Of a stretch of DNA of 64,000 nucleotides, positions 26,085 to 36,700 are shown one piece after another. The DNA comes from Hartmannibacter diazotrophicus (GTDB lineage Bacteria; Pseudomonadota; Alphaproteobacteria; Rhizobiales; Pleomorphomonadaceae), in the NCBI RefSeq assembly GCF_900231165.1, contig NZ_LT960614.1, positions 1,176,550-1,240,549 of the forward strand, written 5' to 3'. The position numbers and the translations under genes are program-made. Every line of letters begins with the position of its first letter. The first letter of the stretch is position 1. The notes under the pieces are model-generated. The model saw only the letters and a list, made by a program, of their open reading frames with translations. It was not told the origin of the DNA and ran no database searches.

Positions 26085-26128
26085 CGCGGCGGGCCTTGAG
26101 GCTTGGGTATTGTGAGGGGAGCCAGAAC

Positions 26129-27004
26129 GTGACGAATTTTGTGAAATGCCTGAGGAGCCAGTTGGCTGCGGCATCCTTGGGTTTGACGCTGGGAGCGGTC
26201 TCGTCCGGCGTCGCGATGGCCGCGCAGCCCCAGCCCTGGGAAATCTATCTCCAGCCTCCCGGCACGGAAGTCATGACCGACATCCACTGGTTCGGCGACT
26301 TCACCATGTGGATCGTGGGGCTGATCACGCTCATGGTTCTCGGGCTGCTCATCACCGTGATGGTGAAGTTCAACGCCAAGGCCAATCCGGTTCCGTCCAA
26401 GACCACCCATAACACGATGATCGAGGTGGTCTGGACCGTCGCTCCGATCCTGATCCTGCTGATCATCGCGATCCCCTCCTTCCGCCTGCTCTTCAAGGAG
26501 GTCGTGATTCCTCCGGCCGACATGACGGTCAAGGTCACCGGCAGCAAGTGGTACTGGAGCTACGAATATCCGGACAACGAGGATATCGCCTTCGACAGCT
26601 ACATGGTCGAGGAAGCCGACATCACCGATCCGGTCAAGCAGCCACGCCTCCTCGCCGTCGACAATCCGATGGTCGTTCCGGTCGGCAAGACCGTCCGCGT
26701 CCAGGTGACCGGCGCCGATGTCATTCACTCCTTCGCCATGCCGTCCTTCGGCATCAAGATCGACGCCATGCCGGGCCGTCTCAACGAGACCTGGTTCAAG
26801 GCCGACGCCGAGGGCGTCTACTACGGCCAGTGCTCGGAACTCTGTGGCCAGCGCCACGCCTTCATGCCGATTGCGATCCATGTCGTCAGCGATGACCAGT
26901 TCCAGAAGTGGGCTGCGGTCGCCAAGGACGACATCGACGAAGCCACGAAGCTTTTGGCCGAGATGGAAGACGGCAGCGAACCGCAGAAGGTCGCGGCACG
27001 CTGA
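26129..27004 (+). CDS. ctaC: Cytochrome c oxidase subunit II (aa3-type)
   Basis: 291 residues. CoxII receives electrons from cytochrome c at its CuA centre on the periplasmic side. A signal peptide (to about residue 32, ending AMA) is followed by two transmembrane helices (about 57-81 and 97-121) and the cupredoxin domain with the CuA motif CSELCGQRHAFM near 235 plus the His in VIHSFAMP. A GTG start at 26129 is chosen because AGGGGAGCC precedes it and it gives a proper signal peptide. First gene of the oxidase operon; preceded by an FNR-type box and leader hairpin. Confidence 0.95.
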   Translation: MTNFVKCLRSQLAAASLGLTLGAVSSGVAMAAQPQPWEIYLQPPGTEVMTDIHWFGDFTMWIVGLITLMVLGLLITVMVKFNAKANPVPSKTTHNTMIEVVWTVAPILILLIIAIPSFRLLFKEVVIPPADMTVKVTGSKWYWSYEYPDNEDIAFDSYMVEEADITDPVKQPRLLAVDNPMVVPVGKTVRVQVTGADVIHSFAMPSFGIKIDAMPGRLNETWFKADAEGVYYGQCSELCGQRHAFMPIAIHVVSDDQFQKWAAVAKDDIDEATKLLAEMEDGSEPQKVAAR

Positions 27005-27082
27005 TCGCATTGGCAACGAACAAGCAAAATTGCGCCGCGCCTGCTGGCAGCGGCATGAGGAACTGAGGAAGGAGCCTCAACG

Positions 27083-28687
27083 ATGGCAACGGCAACCGCT
27101 GCTGAGCACGGTCATCCGACGGGATGGCGGCGCTACGTCTATTCGACGAACCACAAGGACATCGGCATCATGTACCTGATCTTCGCGATCTGCGCGGGGA
27201 TCATCGGTGGCGCCCTCAGCGTCGGCATGCGCATGGAGCTTCAGGAACCGGGGATGCAGATCTTCTCCGATCCGAACGTCTTCAACATGTTCACCACGGC
27301 CCATGGCCTGATCATGATCTTCTTCATGGTCATGCCGGCCATGATCGGCGGTTTTGCCAACTTCTTCGTGCCGATCATGATCGGTGCGCCGGACATGGCC
27401 TTCCCGCGCATGAACAACATCTCCTTCTGGCTTCTGCCGCCGGCCTTCCTTCTGCTGGTTCTGTCGATGTTCGTGCCGGGTGCTGACGGCTCCAACGGCG
27501 TCACCGGCGGCTGGACGATCTATCCGCCCTATTCGACGAGCGGCACGCCCGGTCCGGCGATGGATTTCGCGATCCTGTCGCTGCACATCGCGGGTGCTTC
27601 GTCGATCCTCGGCGCGATCAACTTCATCACCACCATCTTCAACATGCGCGCCCCGGGCATGACGCTGCACAAGATGCCGCTCTTCGCCTGGTCCGTTCTG
27701 ATCACGGCCTTCCTGCTGCTGCTCTCGCTGCCGGTTCTGGCGGGCGCGATCACCATGCTGCTGACGGACCGTAACTTCGGCACGACCTTCTTCGACCCGC
27801 AGGGCGGCGGTGACCCGATCCTCTTCCAGCACCTGTTCTGGTTCTTCGGGCATCCGGAAGTGTACATCCTGATCCTGCCGGGCTTCGGCATCATCAGCCA
27901 CATCATCTCCACCTTCTCGCGCAAGCCGATCTTCGGCTACCTCGGCATGGCCTACGCCATGGTCGCCATCGGCGGCGTCGGCTTCATCGTGTGGGCGCAC
28001 CACATGTACACGGTCGGTCTGTCGGTCGACACGCAGGCCTACTTCGTGGCGGCCACCATGGTCATCGCGGTGCCGACGGGCGTGAAGATCTTCTCGTGGA
28101 TCGCCACGATGTGGGGCGGCTCGATCGAGTTCAAGGTGCCGATGGTCTGGGCGATCGGCTTCATCTTCCTGTTCACGGTCGGCGGTGTCACGGGTGTCCA
28201 GCTCGCCAACGCCGGTTTCGACCGCGTCCTGCACGACACCTATTTCGTGGTGGCGCACTTCCACTACGTGCTGTCGCTCGGCGCCGTGTTCGCCATCTTC
28301 GCAGCCTGGTACTACTGGTTCCCGAAGATGTTCGGCTACATGTACAACGAGAAGATCGGCCACATTCACTTCTGGGTCACCTTCATCGGCGTGAACCTGA
28401 TCTTCTTCCCGCAGCATTTCCTGGGTCTGTCCGGCATGCCGCGCCGCTATGCGGACTATCCGGATGCCTTCGCGGGCTGGAACTTCGTGTCCTCGATCGG
28501 GTCCTACATCTCGGCCGTTGGCGTCGTCATCTTCCTCTTCGGTGTCTTCGAGGCCTTCGCCAAGAAGCGTCCGGCTGCCGCCAATCCGTGGGGCGAGGGT
28601 GCGACCACGCTGGAATGGACGCTGTCGTCGCCGCCTCCGTTCCACCAGTTCGAGAAGCTGCCGCATTTCCGCGGCGACATTCACTGA
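27083..28687 (+). CDS. ctaD: Cytochrome c oxidase subunit I
   Basis: 534 residues, 12 transmembrane helices. It houses heme a and the heme a3-CuB oxygen-reduction site and pumps protons. Seen: TAHGLIM (heme a ligand), FGHPEVYI (CuB ligand with the cross-linked Tyr), WAHHMYT (CuB ligands) and [10 protein letters not shown] (heme a3 and heme a ligands). HPEVY marks the A1-type oxidase family, which contains mitochondrial-like enzymes. AAGGAG lies nine bases before the ATG. A stable hairpin at 28703-28726 follows the gene. Confidence 0.98.
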   Translation: MATATAAEHGHPTGWRRYVYSTNHKDIGIMYLIFAICAGIIGGALSVGMRMELQEPGMQIFSDPNVFNMFTTAHGLIMIFFMVMPAMIGGFANFFVPIMIGAPDMAFPRMNNISFWLLPPAFLLLVLSMFVPGADGSNGVTGGWTIYPPYSTSGTPGPAMDFAILSLHIAGASSILGAINFITTIFNMRAPGMTLHKMPLFAWSVLITAFLLLLSLPVLAGAITMLLTDRNFGTTFFDPQGGGDPILFQHLFWFFGHPEVYILILPGFGIISHIISTFSRKPIFGYLGMAYAMVAIGGVGFIVWAHHMYTVGLSVDTQAYFVAATMVIAVPTGVKIFSWIATMWGGSIEFKVPMVWAIGFIFLFTVGGVTGVQLANAGFDRVLHDTYFVVAHFHYVLSLGAVFAIFAAWYYWFPKMFGYMYNEKIGHIHFWVTFIGVNLIFFPQHFLGLSGMPRRYADYPDAFAGWNFVSSIGSYISAVGVVIFLFGVFEAFAKKRPAAANPWGEGATTLEWTLSSPPPFHQFEKLPHFRGDIH

Positions 28688-28702
28688 TCGACTGGATGAC
28701 AT

Positions 28703-28726
28703 CGGGCCGGTCGTCAGGCCGGCCCG
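28703..28726 (+). repeat. Hairpin in the ctaD-ctaB intercistronic gap
   Basis: The arms CGGGCCGG and CCGGCCCG form a perfect 8-bp stem with an 8-base loop, 16 bases after the ctaD stop. It is not followed by a T-run. Such a structure could stabilise the abundant ctaC-ctaD message or act as a partial terminator before the assembly-factor genes. Confidence 0.5.
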
Positions 28727-28855
28727 GACAAGTGCCGCACGCAAAGATGGCGGCAAACTGGAAACAGGCATGCCGAGCTTGAGAGCGCGGCATGCATTTG
28801 ACGGAAGTGCGGTCTCTTTCAGGACGAAGGGGCCGCAAGACAGGAACAGTCGAGT

Positions 28856-29800
28856 ATGTCTTTGATCGACGAGCGAACGGGCGTCGTTGAGACCGGCGAA
28901 TGGTCGGGTGGTGCATCGGTTGGCGATTTTTTCGAGCTGCTCAAGCCACGCGTCATGTCGCTGGTGATCTTCACGGCCCTCGTTGGCATGGTCATGGCGC
29001 CGGGCGGAATTCATCCGCTGCTGGGAGCGGTCGCGCTCCTGTGCATTGCGGTCGGGGCGGGAGCCTCGGGCGCACTGAACATGTGGTACGACGCCGACAT
29101 CGACCAGGTCATGAAGCGGACCGCGGGGCGTCCGATTCCGTCCGGGCGCGTCGCGCCGGAGGAAGCGCTGTCCTTCGGGCTCGTGCTCGCCGTGATGTCG
29201 GTCTTCACGCTCGGCGTGGCCGTGAATTGGCAGGCAGCCTCGCTGCTCGCCTTCACGATCTTCTTCTATGTCGTCGTCTACACCATGTGGCTGAAGCGCT
29301 CGACGCCGCAGAACATCGTCATCGGCGGAGCGGCCGGCGCGTTCCCTCCCATGATTGGCTGGGCCGCGGTCACCGGATCGGTCTCGCTGGAGAGCCTCGC
29401 GCTCTTCATGATCATCTTCCTTTGGACGCCGCCGCATTTCTGGGCGCTGGCGCTGGTGAAGTCTGAAGACTACGCGCGGGCTAACATTCCGATGATGCCG
29501 GTGGTGGCCGGGCGCGACGCGACGCGGCGCCAGATCGTTCTTTATTCGCTGGTCTTCGTGGCGTCTTCGCTGGCTCCCTGGGCCATGGGCTTCGCCGGGG
29601 TCGTCTATGGCGCGGTGGCGGCGGTCTTCGGCGTGGTTTTCATAGCTCTCTCCCTCCGCATCCTGCGCGAGGGTGATGGCCCGGAGGCGCGCAGGCACTG
29701 CATGCGCCTCTTCCTCTTTTCGATCCTGCATCTCTTCGTGCTCTTTGCCGTGCTTCTTGGCGAGCGGCTCGTTTCGATGGCGGTGATCGCGCATGCTTGA
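28856..29800 (+). CDS. ctaB: Protoheme IX farnesyltransferase (heme o synthase)
   Basis: 314 residues, polytopic inner-membrane UbiA-superfamily enzyme that adds a farnesyl group to heme b, giving heme o, the precursor of heme a for CtaD. Motifs: [15 protein letters not shown] near 80 (first Asp motif with the CtaB-specific M-K-R-T) and [11 protein letters not shown] near 190, another CtaB hallmark. Soluble N-terminal extension of about 25 residues. Its stop overlaps the start of the small coxF gene by eight bases. Confidence 0.96.
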   Translation: MSLIDERTGVVETGEWSGGASVGDFFELLKPRVMSLVIFTALVGMVMAPGGIHPLLGAVALLCIAVGAGASGALNMWYDADIDQVMKRTAGRPIPSGRVAPEEALSFGLVLAVMSVFTLGVAVNWQAASLLAFTIFFYVVVYTMWLKRSTPQNIVIGGAAGAFPPMIGWAAVTGSVSLESLALFMIIFLWTPPHFWALALVKSEDYARANIPMMPVVAGRDATRRQIVLYSLVFVASSLAPWAMGFAGVVYGAVAAVFGVVFIALSLRILREGDGPEARRHCMRLFLFSILHLFVLFAVLLGERLVSMAVIAHA

Positions 29801-29966
29801 AGTGACAATGGAAGAACACAAAGAAATCGAACTGACGCCTGAGCAGAAGCGTCGGCGCCGCAATCGGAATGTTGCGATCGGGGTCGCTCTCGGCGCGATG
29901 GTGGTCCTCTTCTACATGATCACCATCGTGAAGATCGGCGGCAATATCGCAAGCAGGACCATGTGA
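29793..29966 (+). CDS. coxF: Small cytochrome oxidase operon protein (CoxF-like)
   Basis: 57-residue single-span protein, easily missed because of its size. A charged N-terminus with [13 protein letters not shown] is followed by one hydrophobic helix (about 27-47, including [20 protein letters not shown]) and a short tail. This is the pattern and position (between ctaB and ctaG) of the small CoxF-type proteins of Rhizobiales aa3 operons, presumed to help assembly or regulation. Function not proven. An internal ATG at 29808 would give 52 residues. Overlaps ctaB by eight bases, so translation is probably coupled. Confidence 0.8.
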   Translation: MLEVTMEEHKEIELTPEQKRRRRNRNVAIGVALGAMVVLFYMITIVKIGGNIASRTM

Positions 29967-30042
29967 TTCCGCCCAGGTCGCAATGGGTACGGCACATGCG
30001 ACCGGAACGATGAAGCGGAATGGCAAGACAGGGACGGAACGG

Positions 30043-30660
30043 ATGACCAGTGACGATCGCATCGAGGGCAAGGGCAGGCGGGCAAGCAATGGCCTGATCC
30101 TGGTTTGCTGTGCTGCCTTCGTCTGCACGATGGTCGGCGCCGCCTTCGCCGCCGTGCCGCTCTACCGCATCTTCTGTCAGGTGACGGGCTTTGCCGGTAC
30201 GACCCAGCGGGCCGAAGCGGCCAGCGATGTCGTCCTCGACAAGACGATTGAGGTCCGCTTCGACGCCAATGTCGCGAACGGCCTGCCCTGGTCCTTCAAG
30301 CCCGAGCAGAGGTCGGTCACGGTCAAGATCGGCGAGACGGACACGATCTTTTACAAGGTGAAGAACCTTGCCGACCACACGGTCACCGCGTCGGCGGTCT
30401 TCAACGTCACGCCGGACCAGACCGGCGCGTATTTTTCCAAGATCGCCTGCTTCTGCTTTACCGAGCAGACCTTGGAGGCCGGCGAAGAGCGCGAGATGGG
30501 CGTCACGTTCTATGTCGATCCGGATATCGTGAACGATACGGACGCCAAATACGTGAGCGCGATTACGCTGTCCTACACCTTCTACGAGGCGAAGGACGAC
30601 ACCGCGACACCGGTCGCTGCGGTGCCGTCGCCAAGTGATGGCAAGACGGGACAGTTGTAA
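30043..30660 (+). CDS. ctaG: Cytochrome c oxidase assembly protein CtaG (Cox11)
   Basis: 205 residues. Cox11-type copper chaperone that delivers copper to the CuB site of subunit I. It has one N-terminal transmembrane helix (about 19-39), a periplasmic Ig-like domain, and the strictly conserved CFCF copper-binding motif in KIACFCFTEQTL near 131. FCQVTGFAGTTQRA just after the helix is also characteristic. ATG at 30043 gives a normal Cox11 length; earlier in-frame ATGs (29983, 30010) would add a non-conserved leader. Confidence 0.95.
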   Translation: MTSDDRIEGKGRRASNGLILVCCAAFVCTMVGAAFAAVPLYRIFCQVTGFAGTTQRAEAASDVVLDKTIEVRFDANVANGLPWSFKPEQRSVTVKIGETDTIFYKVKNLADHTVTASAVFNVTPDQTGAYFSKIACFCFTEQTLEAGEEREMGVTFYVDPDIVNDTDAKYVSAITLSYTFYEAKDDTATPVAAVPSPSDGKTGQL

Positions 30661-30844
30661 GGGAGTTGTCCGGTCCGGGCACAGGCGGATGGAGACGCCA
30701 AGGCTCGGTCGGACCGTTTCAGGAGGGCGTTCCGGCTTCGCAATTGCGTTTGCTGGACTCGCAAGGCAAAGTCGACTGAAGGCTTTTCGGCTGGCGGATC
30801 CGGGGATGCGGAGCGGCCGGAAAGACCCGGGGGAGTAGGAAAGA

Positions 30845-31708
30845 ATGGCTGGCGCACACAACGCAGATCACGACTATCATCTCGTCGACCCGAGTCCATG
30901 GCCGGCGCTGGCCTCGCTCGGCGCTTTCATCATGGCGATCGGTGCGATCGGCTTCATGCGCTGGAATTCCGACGGCGAGCTTCTGTTGCTGGGCATGGAC
31001 CTGACCACGCCCTGGATCATGGTTCTTGGCCTTGTGATCGTGCTTTACACGATGTTCGCCTGGTGGCGGGACACGATCAAGGAAGCCCACGAGGGCTATC
31101 ACACCCGCGTTGTGTCGTTGCACCTGCGCTACGGCATGATCCTCTTCATCGCCTCCGAGGTGATGTTCTTCGTCGCCTGGTTCTGGGCCTTCTTCGATGC
31201 GAGCCTCTTTCCGGGCGAGGCGATCCAGTACATGCGTACGGACGCCACGGGCGGCGTCTGGCCGCCGGCGGGCATCGAGACCTTCGATCCCTGGCACCTG
31301 CCGCTCTTCAACACGATCATCCTGCTGACGTCCGGCACCACGGTCACCTGGGCGCACCACGCGCTGCTGCATGACGACCGCAAGGGCCTCGTCTGGGGTC
31401 TGACGCTCACCGTCGCTCTCGGCGCCCTGTTCAGCTACGTGCAGGCCGTCGAATACAGCGAGGCGGCGTTTGCGTATTCCGGCAACATCTATGGCGCGAC
31501 CTTCTTCATGGCGACCGGTTTCCACGGTTTCCACGTGTTCGTCGGCACCATCTTCCTTCTGGTCTGCCTGATCCGCGCGCTCAAGGGAGACTTCACGCCG
31601 AAGCAGCATTTCGGTTTCGAGGCTGCGGCCTGGTACTGGCACTTCGTCGACGTCGTGTGGCTCTTCCTCTTCGTCTGCGTCTACATCTGGGGCGGCGGCT
31701 CGCACTGA
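30845..31708 (+). CDS. ctaE: Cytochrome c oxidase subunit III
   Basis: 287 residues with seven predicted transmembrane helices. Subunit III stabilises the catalytic core and proton uptake and binds lipid. Hallmarks: WWRDTIKEAHEGYHT, FIASEVMFFVAWFWAFF near 100 and the C-terminal AAWYWHFVDVVWLFLF. AGGAAAGA sits directly before the ATG. A 184-base gap separates it from ctaG. A hairpin terminator-like sequence at 31753-31782 closes the oxidase operon. Confidence 0.97.
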   Translation: MAGAHNADHDYHLVDPSPWPALASLGAFIMAIGAIGFMRWNSDGELLLLGMDLTTPWIMVLGLVIVLYTMFAWWRDTIKEAHEGYHTRVVSLHLRYGMILFIASEVMFFVAWFWAFFDASLFPGEAIQYMRTDATGGVWPPAGIETFDPWHLPLFNTIILLTSGTTVTWAHHALLHDDRKGLVWGLTLTVALGALFSYVQAVEYSEAAFAYSGNIYGATFFMATGFHGFHVFVGTIFLLVCLIRALKGDFTPKQHFGFEAAAWYWHFVDVVWLFLFVCVYIWGGGSH

Positions 31709-31752
31709 CCCGGGCAAGAGCGGGCCATCTCTGGCCGCGATACGAAATTGCG

Positions 31753-31782
31753 ACGGCCGGCCTTGCGCTGGCCGTTCTGCTT
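31753..31782 (+). terminator. Likely terminator after ctaE
   Basis: ACGGCC (31753-31758) pairs with GGCCGT (31770-31775), with extra inner GC pairs, followed by TCTGCTTT. The tail CCGTTCTGCTT is nearly identical to that of the hairpin after ccrM, which supports a shared terminator style. T-content of the tail is modest. Confidence 0.6.
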
Positions 31783-31859
31783 TGAAGCCCGTGGCTGCCG
31801 GACGGCGGTCCGGGACGGTTTGAGGAGCGGTCCAAAGACCGCGTGAGGAGACCCGAGAG

Positions 31860-32264
31860 ATGGACGAACATTCCCGCTTTGCGCCCGTGCCGCCGGTCGG
31901 CGCCGGCCTGCGCGGCCGCTGCCCGCGCTGTGGAAATGGCCGGCTGTTCGACGGGTTTCTGACGACGGCGCCGTCCTGCAAGTCCTGTGGCCTCGATTTC
32001 AAGTTCATCGACAGCGGCGACGGCCCGGCGGTCTTTGTCATCCTCATTGTCGGCTTCATTGTCGTCGGCCTGGCGCTCTGGGTCGAGGTCGCCTACCAGC
32101 CGCCGATCTGGCTGCATATGCTGCTGTGGCTGCCGCTGACGGTTATTCTGGCGCTCGGCATGCTCCGGCCGCTGAAGGGTCTGATGATCGCGATGCAATA
32201 CAAGCACAGGGCCGAGGAAGGCCGTCTCGTGACGCCTCCGCCGGGTGAGGACGGCAAGGCGTGA
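31860..32264 (+). CDS. DUF983 membrane protein
   Basis: 134 residues. The N-terminus has a zinc-ribbon pattern, CPRCGNG at about 21 and CKSCGLDF near 40, followed by two transmembrane helices (about 56-78 and 82-103). DUF983 proteins of alphaproteobacteria sit between ctaE and surf1 almost always and are suspected oxidase-assembly factors, but the function is unproven. The ATG follows GAGACCCGAGAG. Its stop overlaps the surf1 start by four bases (GTGA). Confidence 0.9.
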   Translation: MDEHSRFAPVPPVGAGLRGRCPRCGNGRLFDGFLTTAPSCKSCGLDFKFIDSGDGPAVFVILIVGFIVVGLALWVEVAYQPPIWLHMLLWLPLTVILALGMLRPLKGLMIAMQYKHRAEEGRLVTPPPGEDGKA

Positions 32265-33061
32265 GCGAACAGGCGATGGACGAAACGACGAGGCCGCGAC
32301 ACGGTTCCTCGCGGTGGCTGCTGTCCATCCTCGTGCTTGGCGCCTTCGCGGTGCTGTGCAGCCTCGGGACCTGGCAGGTGAGCCGCCTTTACTGGAAGGA
32401 AGCCCTGATCGACAGCGTGGAGACGCGCATCCACGCTCCGCCGCAGGCCCTGCCGGCGGTTGCCGAGTGGCCATCCCTCAAGGCGGACGACATCCAGTAC
32501 CGGCGTGTGGCGTTCGACGCGGTCTACGATCATTCGAAGGAAATTCACGTCTTCATCGCCCTTGGCTCGCCGAAGGGCGCCATCGGCGGGCAAGGCTATT
32601 TCGTCGTGACGCCGGCAACGCTGGCAGACGGCAAGGTGATCCTGGTCAATCGCGGTTTCGTGCCGCTGGAGCGCAAGGACCCTGCGACACGGCCCGAAGG
32701 GCAGGTCACCGGCGTCCAGCATATTGTCGGTCTGATGCGCCCTCCCGAGGTTGCCTCCTGGCTCAGCCCAGCCAACGACACGGTGAAGAACGTCTGGTTC
32801 ACGCGCAACCCGGCCGAGATGGCAGCGGCCGACGGGATCGACCCGTCCGCAGTGGCCCCGTTCACCGTCGACGCGGAGGCGGGCGAGGCACCGGGCGGCC
32901 TGCCGCAGGGGGGCGAGACGATCGTCTCCTTCCCCAACAGCCACCTGCAATACGCCGTCACATGGTTCGGCCTCGCCGCCGCGCTGGTGGCCGTCTATGT
33001 GGCCTATCTCCTGCGCGGACACGGCAGCCGCTCGCGCGAGCCCGGCTCTAAAGCAGACTGA
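32261..33061 (+). CDS. SURF1 family cytochrome oxidase biogenesis protein
   Basis: 266 residues. SURF1 (Shy1) proteins bind heme a and help insert it into subunit I. Two transmembrane helices, one at each end (about 18-38 and 228-248), flank a periplasmic domain; LGTWQVSRLYWKEALI at the first helix border and LVNRGFVPLE near 130 are family hallmarks, as is HLQYAVTWFGLA at the second helix. A GTG start overlaps the DUF983 stop by four bases. Confidence 0.94.
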   Translation: MSEQAMDETTRPRHGSSRWLLSILVLGAFAVLCSLGTWQVSRLYWKEALIDSVETRIHAPPQALPAVAEWPSLKADDIQYRRVAFDAVYDHSKEIHVFIALGSPKGAIGGQGYFVVTPATLADGKVILVNRGFVPLERKDPATRPEGQVTGVQHIVGLMRPPEVASWLSPANDTVKNVWFTRNPAEMAAADGIDPSAVAPFTVDAEAGEAPGGLPQGGETIVSFPNSHLQYAVTWFGLAAALVAVYVAYLLRGHGSRSREPGSKAD

Positions 33062-33230
33062 AGCGGGTCCAGCCGGCCGGGCGCGCCCAATCGCTGCCGT
33101 CGCATGAGCTTTGCGCAGATCCGGCATTCGATCTTCCGAGACTTGCGTTACAGTTCGCCGTAAGGGAGATGACCGGGGAAGGGCGGGCCGTTTCGGCGCC
33201 GCCATCGCCGGTCGGGACAAGCGGGGGCTC

Positions 33231-33626
33231 ATGGAACCAGTCAGTGCAGAGCAGGAGCCGAAGGGCGCGCCGGTGATCCGGACCATCGCCATGCCGGCCG
33301 ACACCAACCCGGCCGGCGACATCTTCGGTGGCTGGCTGATGGCCAACATGGACCTTGCCGCTGGCAATATCGCCACCCGCCGGGCAAGAGGCCGCGCGGC
33401 GACCGTCGCCGTTCAGGGCATGAGCTTTCTGAGCCCCGTCGTTGTCGGGGACGAGGTTAGCTTCTTCGGCAGCATTCTGCGCACGGGCCGCACATCGATG
33501 GAAATCAAGATCGAGGCCTGGCGGCGTCCGCGCGAAGAGGAAGGCAGCACCAAGGTGACGGAGGCGGTCTTCACATTCGTCGCCATCGGCGACGACCGGC
33601 GGCCACGGGCCTTGCCGGCGGAATGA
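33231..33626 (+). CDS. Acyl-CoA thioesterase (YciA-type hotdog fold)
   Basis: 131 residues. Hotdog-fold hydrolase of the YciA/BACH group that cleaves short- to medium-chain acyl-CoA. The family motif is clear: MPADTNPAGDIFGGWLMANMD (split across about 21-41), with the catalytic Asp in N-P-A-G-D, then FLSPVVVGDEVSF near 65. Start chosen at the ATG of 33231, after GCGGGGGCTC, because upstream sequence is not family-like. Stands alone between surf1 and the convergent signalling gene. Confidence 0.92.
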   Translation: MEPVSAEQEPKGAPVIRTIAMPADTNPAGDIFGGWLMANMDLAAGNIATRRARGRAATVAVQGMSFLSPVVVGDEVSFFGSILRTGRTSMEIKIEAWRRPREEEGSTKVTEAVFTFVAIGDDRRPRALPAE

Positions 33627-33702
33627 CGCGCGGCGCGGCGGAACTGACGCCGGAACGGTCCCGCTTTCCTGGACCTGTGCTGGCGCCGGCTATAGGCGCT
33701 CG

Positions 33703-36700
33703 TCAGGCCTTCGTCTTCTCGCCGTTCTGCCGGTCCATCAGCTTGCGGATTTCGTCGGCCGACATGGGGGCGCCAAAGAGGTAGCCCTGGCCAAGATCGC
33801 AGCCGAGTTCGTCCAGCATCTCGGCGTCGGCCTCGGTTTCCGCGCCTTCGGCGACGGTTTCCAGCCCGAGGTCATGCGCCAGACCCATGATCGAGCGCAG
33901 GATGACGAACTGCGTCGGGCTGTTGCCGCTGCGCACGAAGCTCTGGTCGATCTTCAGGGTATCGATCGGCAGGCGCTGCAGGTAGGAGAGCGAGGAATAT
34001 CCGGTTCCGAAGTCGTCGAGCGAGATGCTGGCACCGAGTTCGCGCAGCCGGTGCAGGATCTGCGCGGCGAATTCGGGGTTTTCCATCAGCAGCGATTCGG
34101 TCATCTCCAGCTTCAGCGCGCCCTTTGGCAGCGAGTTGCGCGAGAGCACGGCCTTGACGTCGTTGAGAAGGTCATGCCTCAGAAGCTGCCGGCTCGAGAC
34201 ATTGACGCTGACGAAGAGGTGGTCGCTCTTGGGCAGGCTCTGGTGCCACTGGCTGAGCTGACGGGCCGCCCGTTCCAGGACGAAGAGGCCGAGCTGGACG
34301 ATCTGGTCTGACCGTTCGGCGGCCGGAACGAAGTCGGCCGGTGAGACACGGCCGCGCTTGGGATGATCCCAGCGCAGGAGGGCTTCGAAGCCGACGATCT
34401 CGCGGGTGTCGAGCCGCACGATCGGCTGGTAGTGGACCTGCATCTCCTCCCGCTCGAGCGCGCGGCGCAGGTCATTCTCAAGCTGGAAGACGTCGCTGGC
34501 GTCGGTCCTCAGCGCCGGCCGGAAGGTCTCGATCCGGTCGCCGCCCAACTGCTTGGCGTAGGCCGTGGCGATTTCCGCATCCTTGATCAGTTCCGTCGGA
34601 TCGCGCGTCACGCGGTCATGGAAAGCGATGCCAATGGACGCGGTCAGGAAGATTTCCTGCTCGTGCAGCGCTATGGCCGCGCGGATCGCCCGCCGCACGG
34701 CATCGGCGAAGACGGCCACCCGGTCCGGCTGCTGCTCGGAGAGCAGGATGATGCCGAAACGGTCGCCGTCGATGCGGGCGAGACTGTCAACGGGCTTCAG
34801 GAGCCGGCTGAGGCGCCGTGCGACCGTCAGCAGGATGCTGTCGCCGATGGAAAGGCCGAGGTTCTCGTTCACCTGGCGGAAGCGGTCGATGTCGAGCAGG
34901 AAGACGACCGGCCGCGTGCCGTCGTCGTTGCCTGTGCGGCCGATGGCAATGCCCAGGCGGTCGAGGAACAGCTGCCGGTTCGGCAGGCCGGTGAGGTTGT
35001 CGTGCACGGCGTCGTGCAGCAGCCGCTCCTGCGCGGTCTTCGATTCGGTCACGTCGAGCAGGGTGCCGACACAGCGGATGACCTCGCCGTCTGCGCCGAG
35101 GATCGGGCGGGCACGGAGCCGGAACCAGAGATAATGGCCGTCCTTGGCCCGCATGCGCAGGTTCTCCTGGATGCGGCCCCGGCGCTGCTCGACGATGGCG
35201 TCGAGATTGGCGCGGAAGCGCTCCCGGTCCTGCGCGTGGAGATAGTCGAGCCAGCTCTGCGCCGGCCCTTCGAGGGCACCGCGCTTGAAGCCGAGAAGCG
35301 ATTCCGCCTCGGAACTGATGTGGATACGGTCGCGCGAAACGTCCCAATCCCAGATGATGTCACCGGCGCCAGTGAGGGCGAGCGCCCGCCGCTCCGCATC
35401 GTTGATCAGGCCGTCCGCGATCGGCCCGCCCGCAAAGGCGTGCTGCATGACGGTGAAGCCGAGCAGGAGCACGATCAGGACAAGGCCGCCGGAAAGCGCC
35501 GGCTGTACGATGTCGTTGACGAGGTGCCCGGCCAGGGTGAAGCCCGTCGCCGTCAGCCAGGCAACGAAGATCAGCCAGGTCGGGATCAGCATGATGGCGC
35601 GGTCATAGCCGCGGAAGGCGAGGGCGAGCACCAGCATCATGCCGGCGACGCCGAGGCCGGCCAGCGCCATGCGCGCGATGCCCGCCGCAATCGACGGATC
35701 GTAGAAGGCAAGGCCGAGCAGCGCGCACAGCATCGCCAGCGAGAAGGCGACGACGTGATTGTAGCGGAAGTGCCATCGCCCGAGGTTGAGATAGGCGTAG
35801 AGGAAGATGACCAGCGACACCGCGATCATCACCTCGGCGCTGGCACGATAGATCTGGTCTGCCCCGACGTCGACCTTGAAGACTTTGTTCCAGAAGCCGA
35901 AATCGATGCACAGATAGGCAAGGACCGTCCAGGCGAGCGCCGCGGTCGCCGGGAACATCATCGATCCCTTGACGACGAAGAGGATCGTCAGGAAGAGCGC
36001 CAGAAGTCCGGAGATGCCGAGGATGATGCCCCGGAACAGCGTGTAGGAATTGACGCTGTCCTTGTAGGCGTTGGGTGTCCACAAGGTCAGGCGCGGTAGG
36101 GAATTCGTCCGCATCTCCGCCACGAAGGTGACGACGGTCCCCGGGTCCAGCGTGATCAGGAAGACGTCCGCCTCGTTGCTGGACTGCCGCTTGGGGGCAA
36201 AGCCCTGGCTGGGCGTGATGTTGGCGATGCGTGAGGCGCCGAGATCCGGCCAGACGATGCCCGATCCCGACAGGCGGAAGAACGGCGCCACGACCAACCG
36301 GTCGAGCTGCTCGTCGGTGTTGTTGGCAAGGGCGAAGACCGCCCAGTTGGTTCCCTCGGCCCCGTCCCGCGCCCGCACCTCGATGCGCCGCACGATGCCG
36401 TCCGCCCCCGGTGCCGTGGAGACCTGGATCCGGTCGCCGTCCTCGTGATGCAGCTCCAGCGCGGGCGTCAGTTCGATGGCTTCCGCGTCGATGGGAACGC
36501 CCACGGCCTCGATCGCATGGGCGGGCGCTGCCAGTGTGAACAGCGACAGCGCGAGCATGCCGAGAAAGCCCAGGATACGCGGCAAGAACAGGCGCGCGGT
36601 CCAACCCTCGACGATATTGGCCTTCAGTCTCGCCACGCGCTCACCCTGACTTTCTTCACTTGCCGCGTCCGCCGTTTCGCCGTCCGTGATCGGGGACGGG

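Larger units (their letters stand above)
25604..26128. other. Divergent control region ialB / ctaC (525 bases)
   Basis: This is a long non-coding stretch between ialB (leftward) and the aa3 oxidase operon (rightward). The part from about 25640 to 25960 is visibly richer in A and T. It contains a perfect FNR/FixK-type palindrome at 25942-25955 and, nearer ctaC, a GC-rich hairpin at 26063-26084 that would be in the 5' leader. I see no gene in it; a plus-strand frame that enters ctaC from 25949 lacks a ribosome-binding site and is not family-like before the GTG at 26129. Confidence 0.65.

Noticed and set aside
27077-29863. A 900-codon open frame on the strand opposite ctaD and ctaB
   Set aside because: Its translation is rich in His, Arg, Asp and Glu without any domain, as expected from the antisense of hydrophobic high-GC genes. 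The plus-strand genes are certain.
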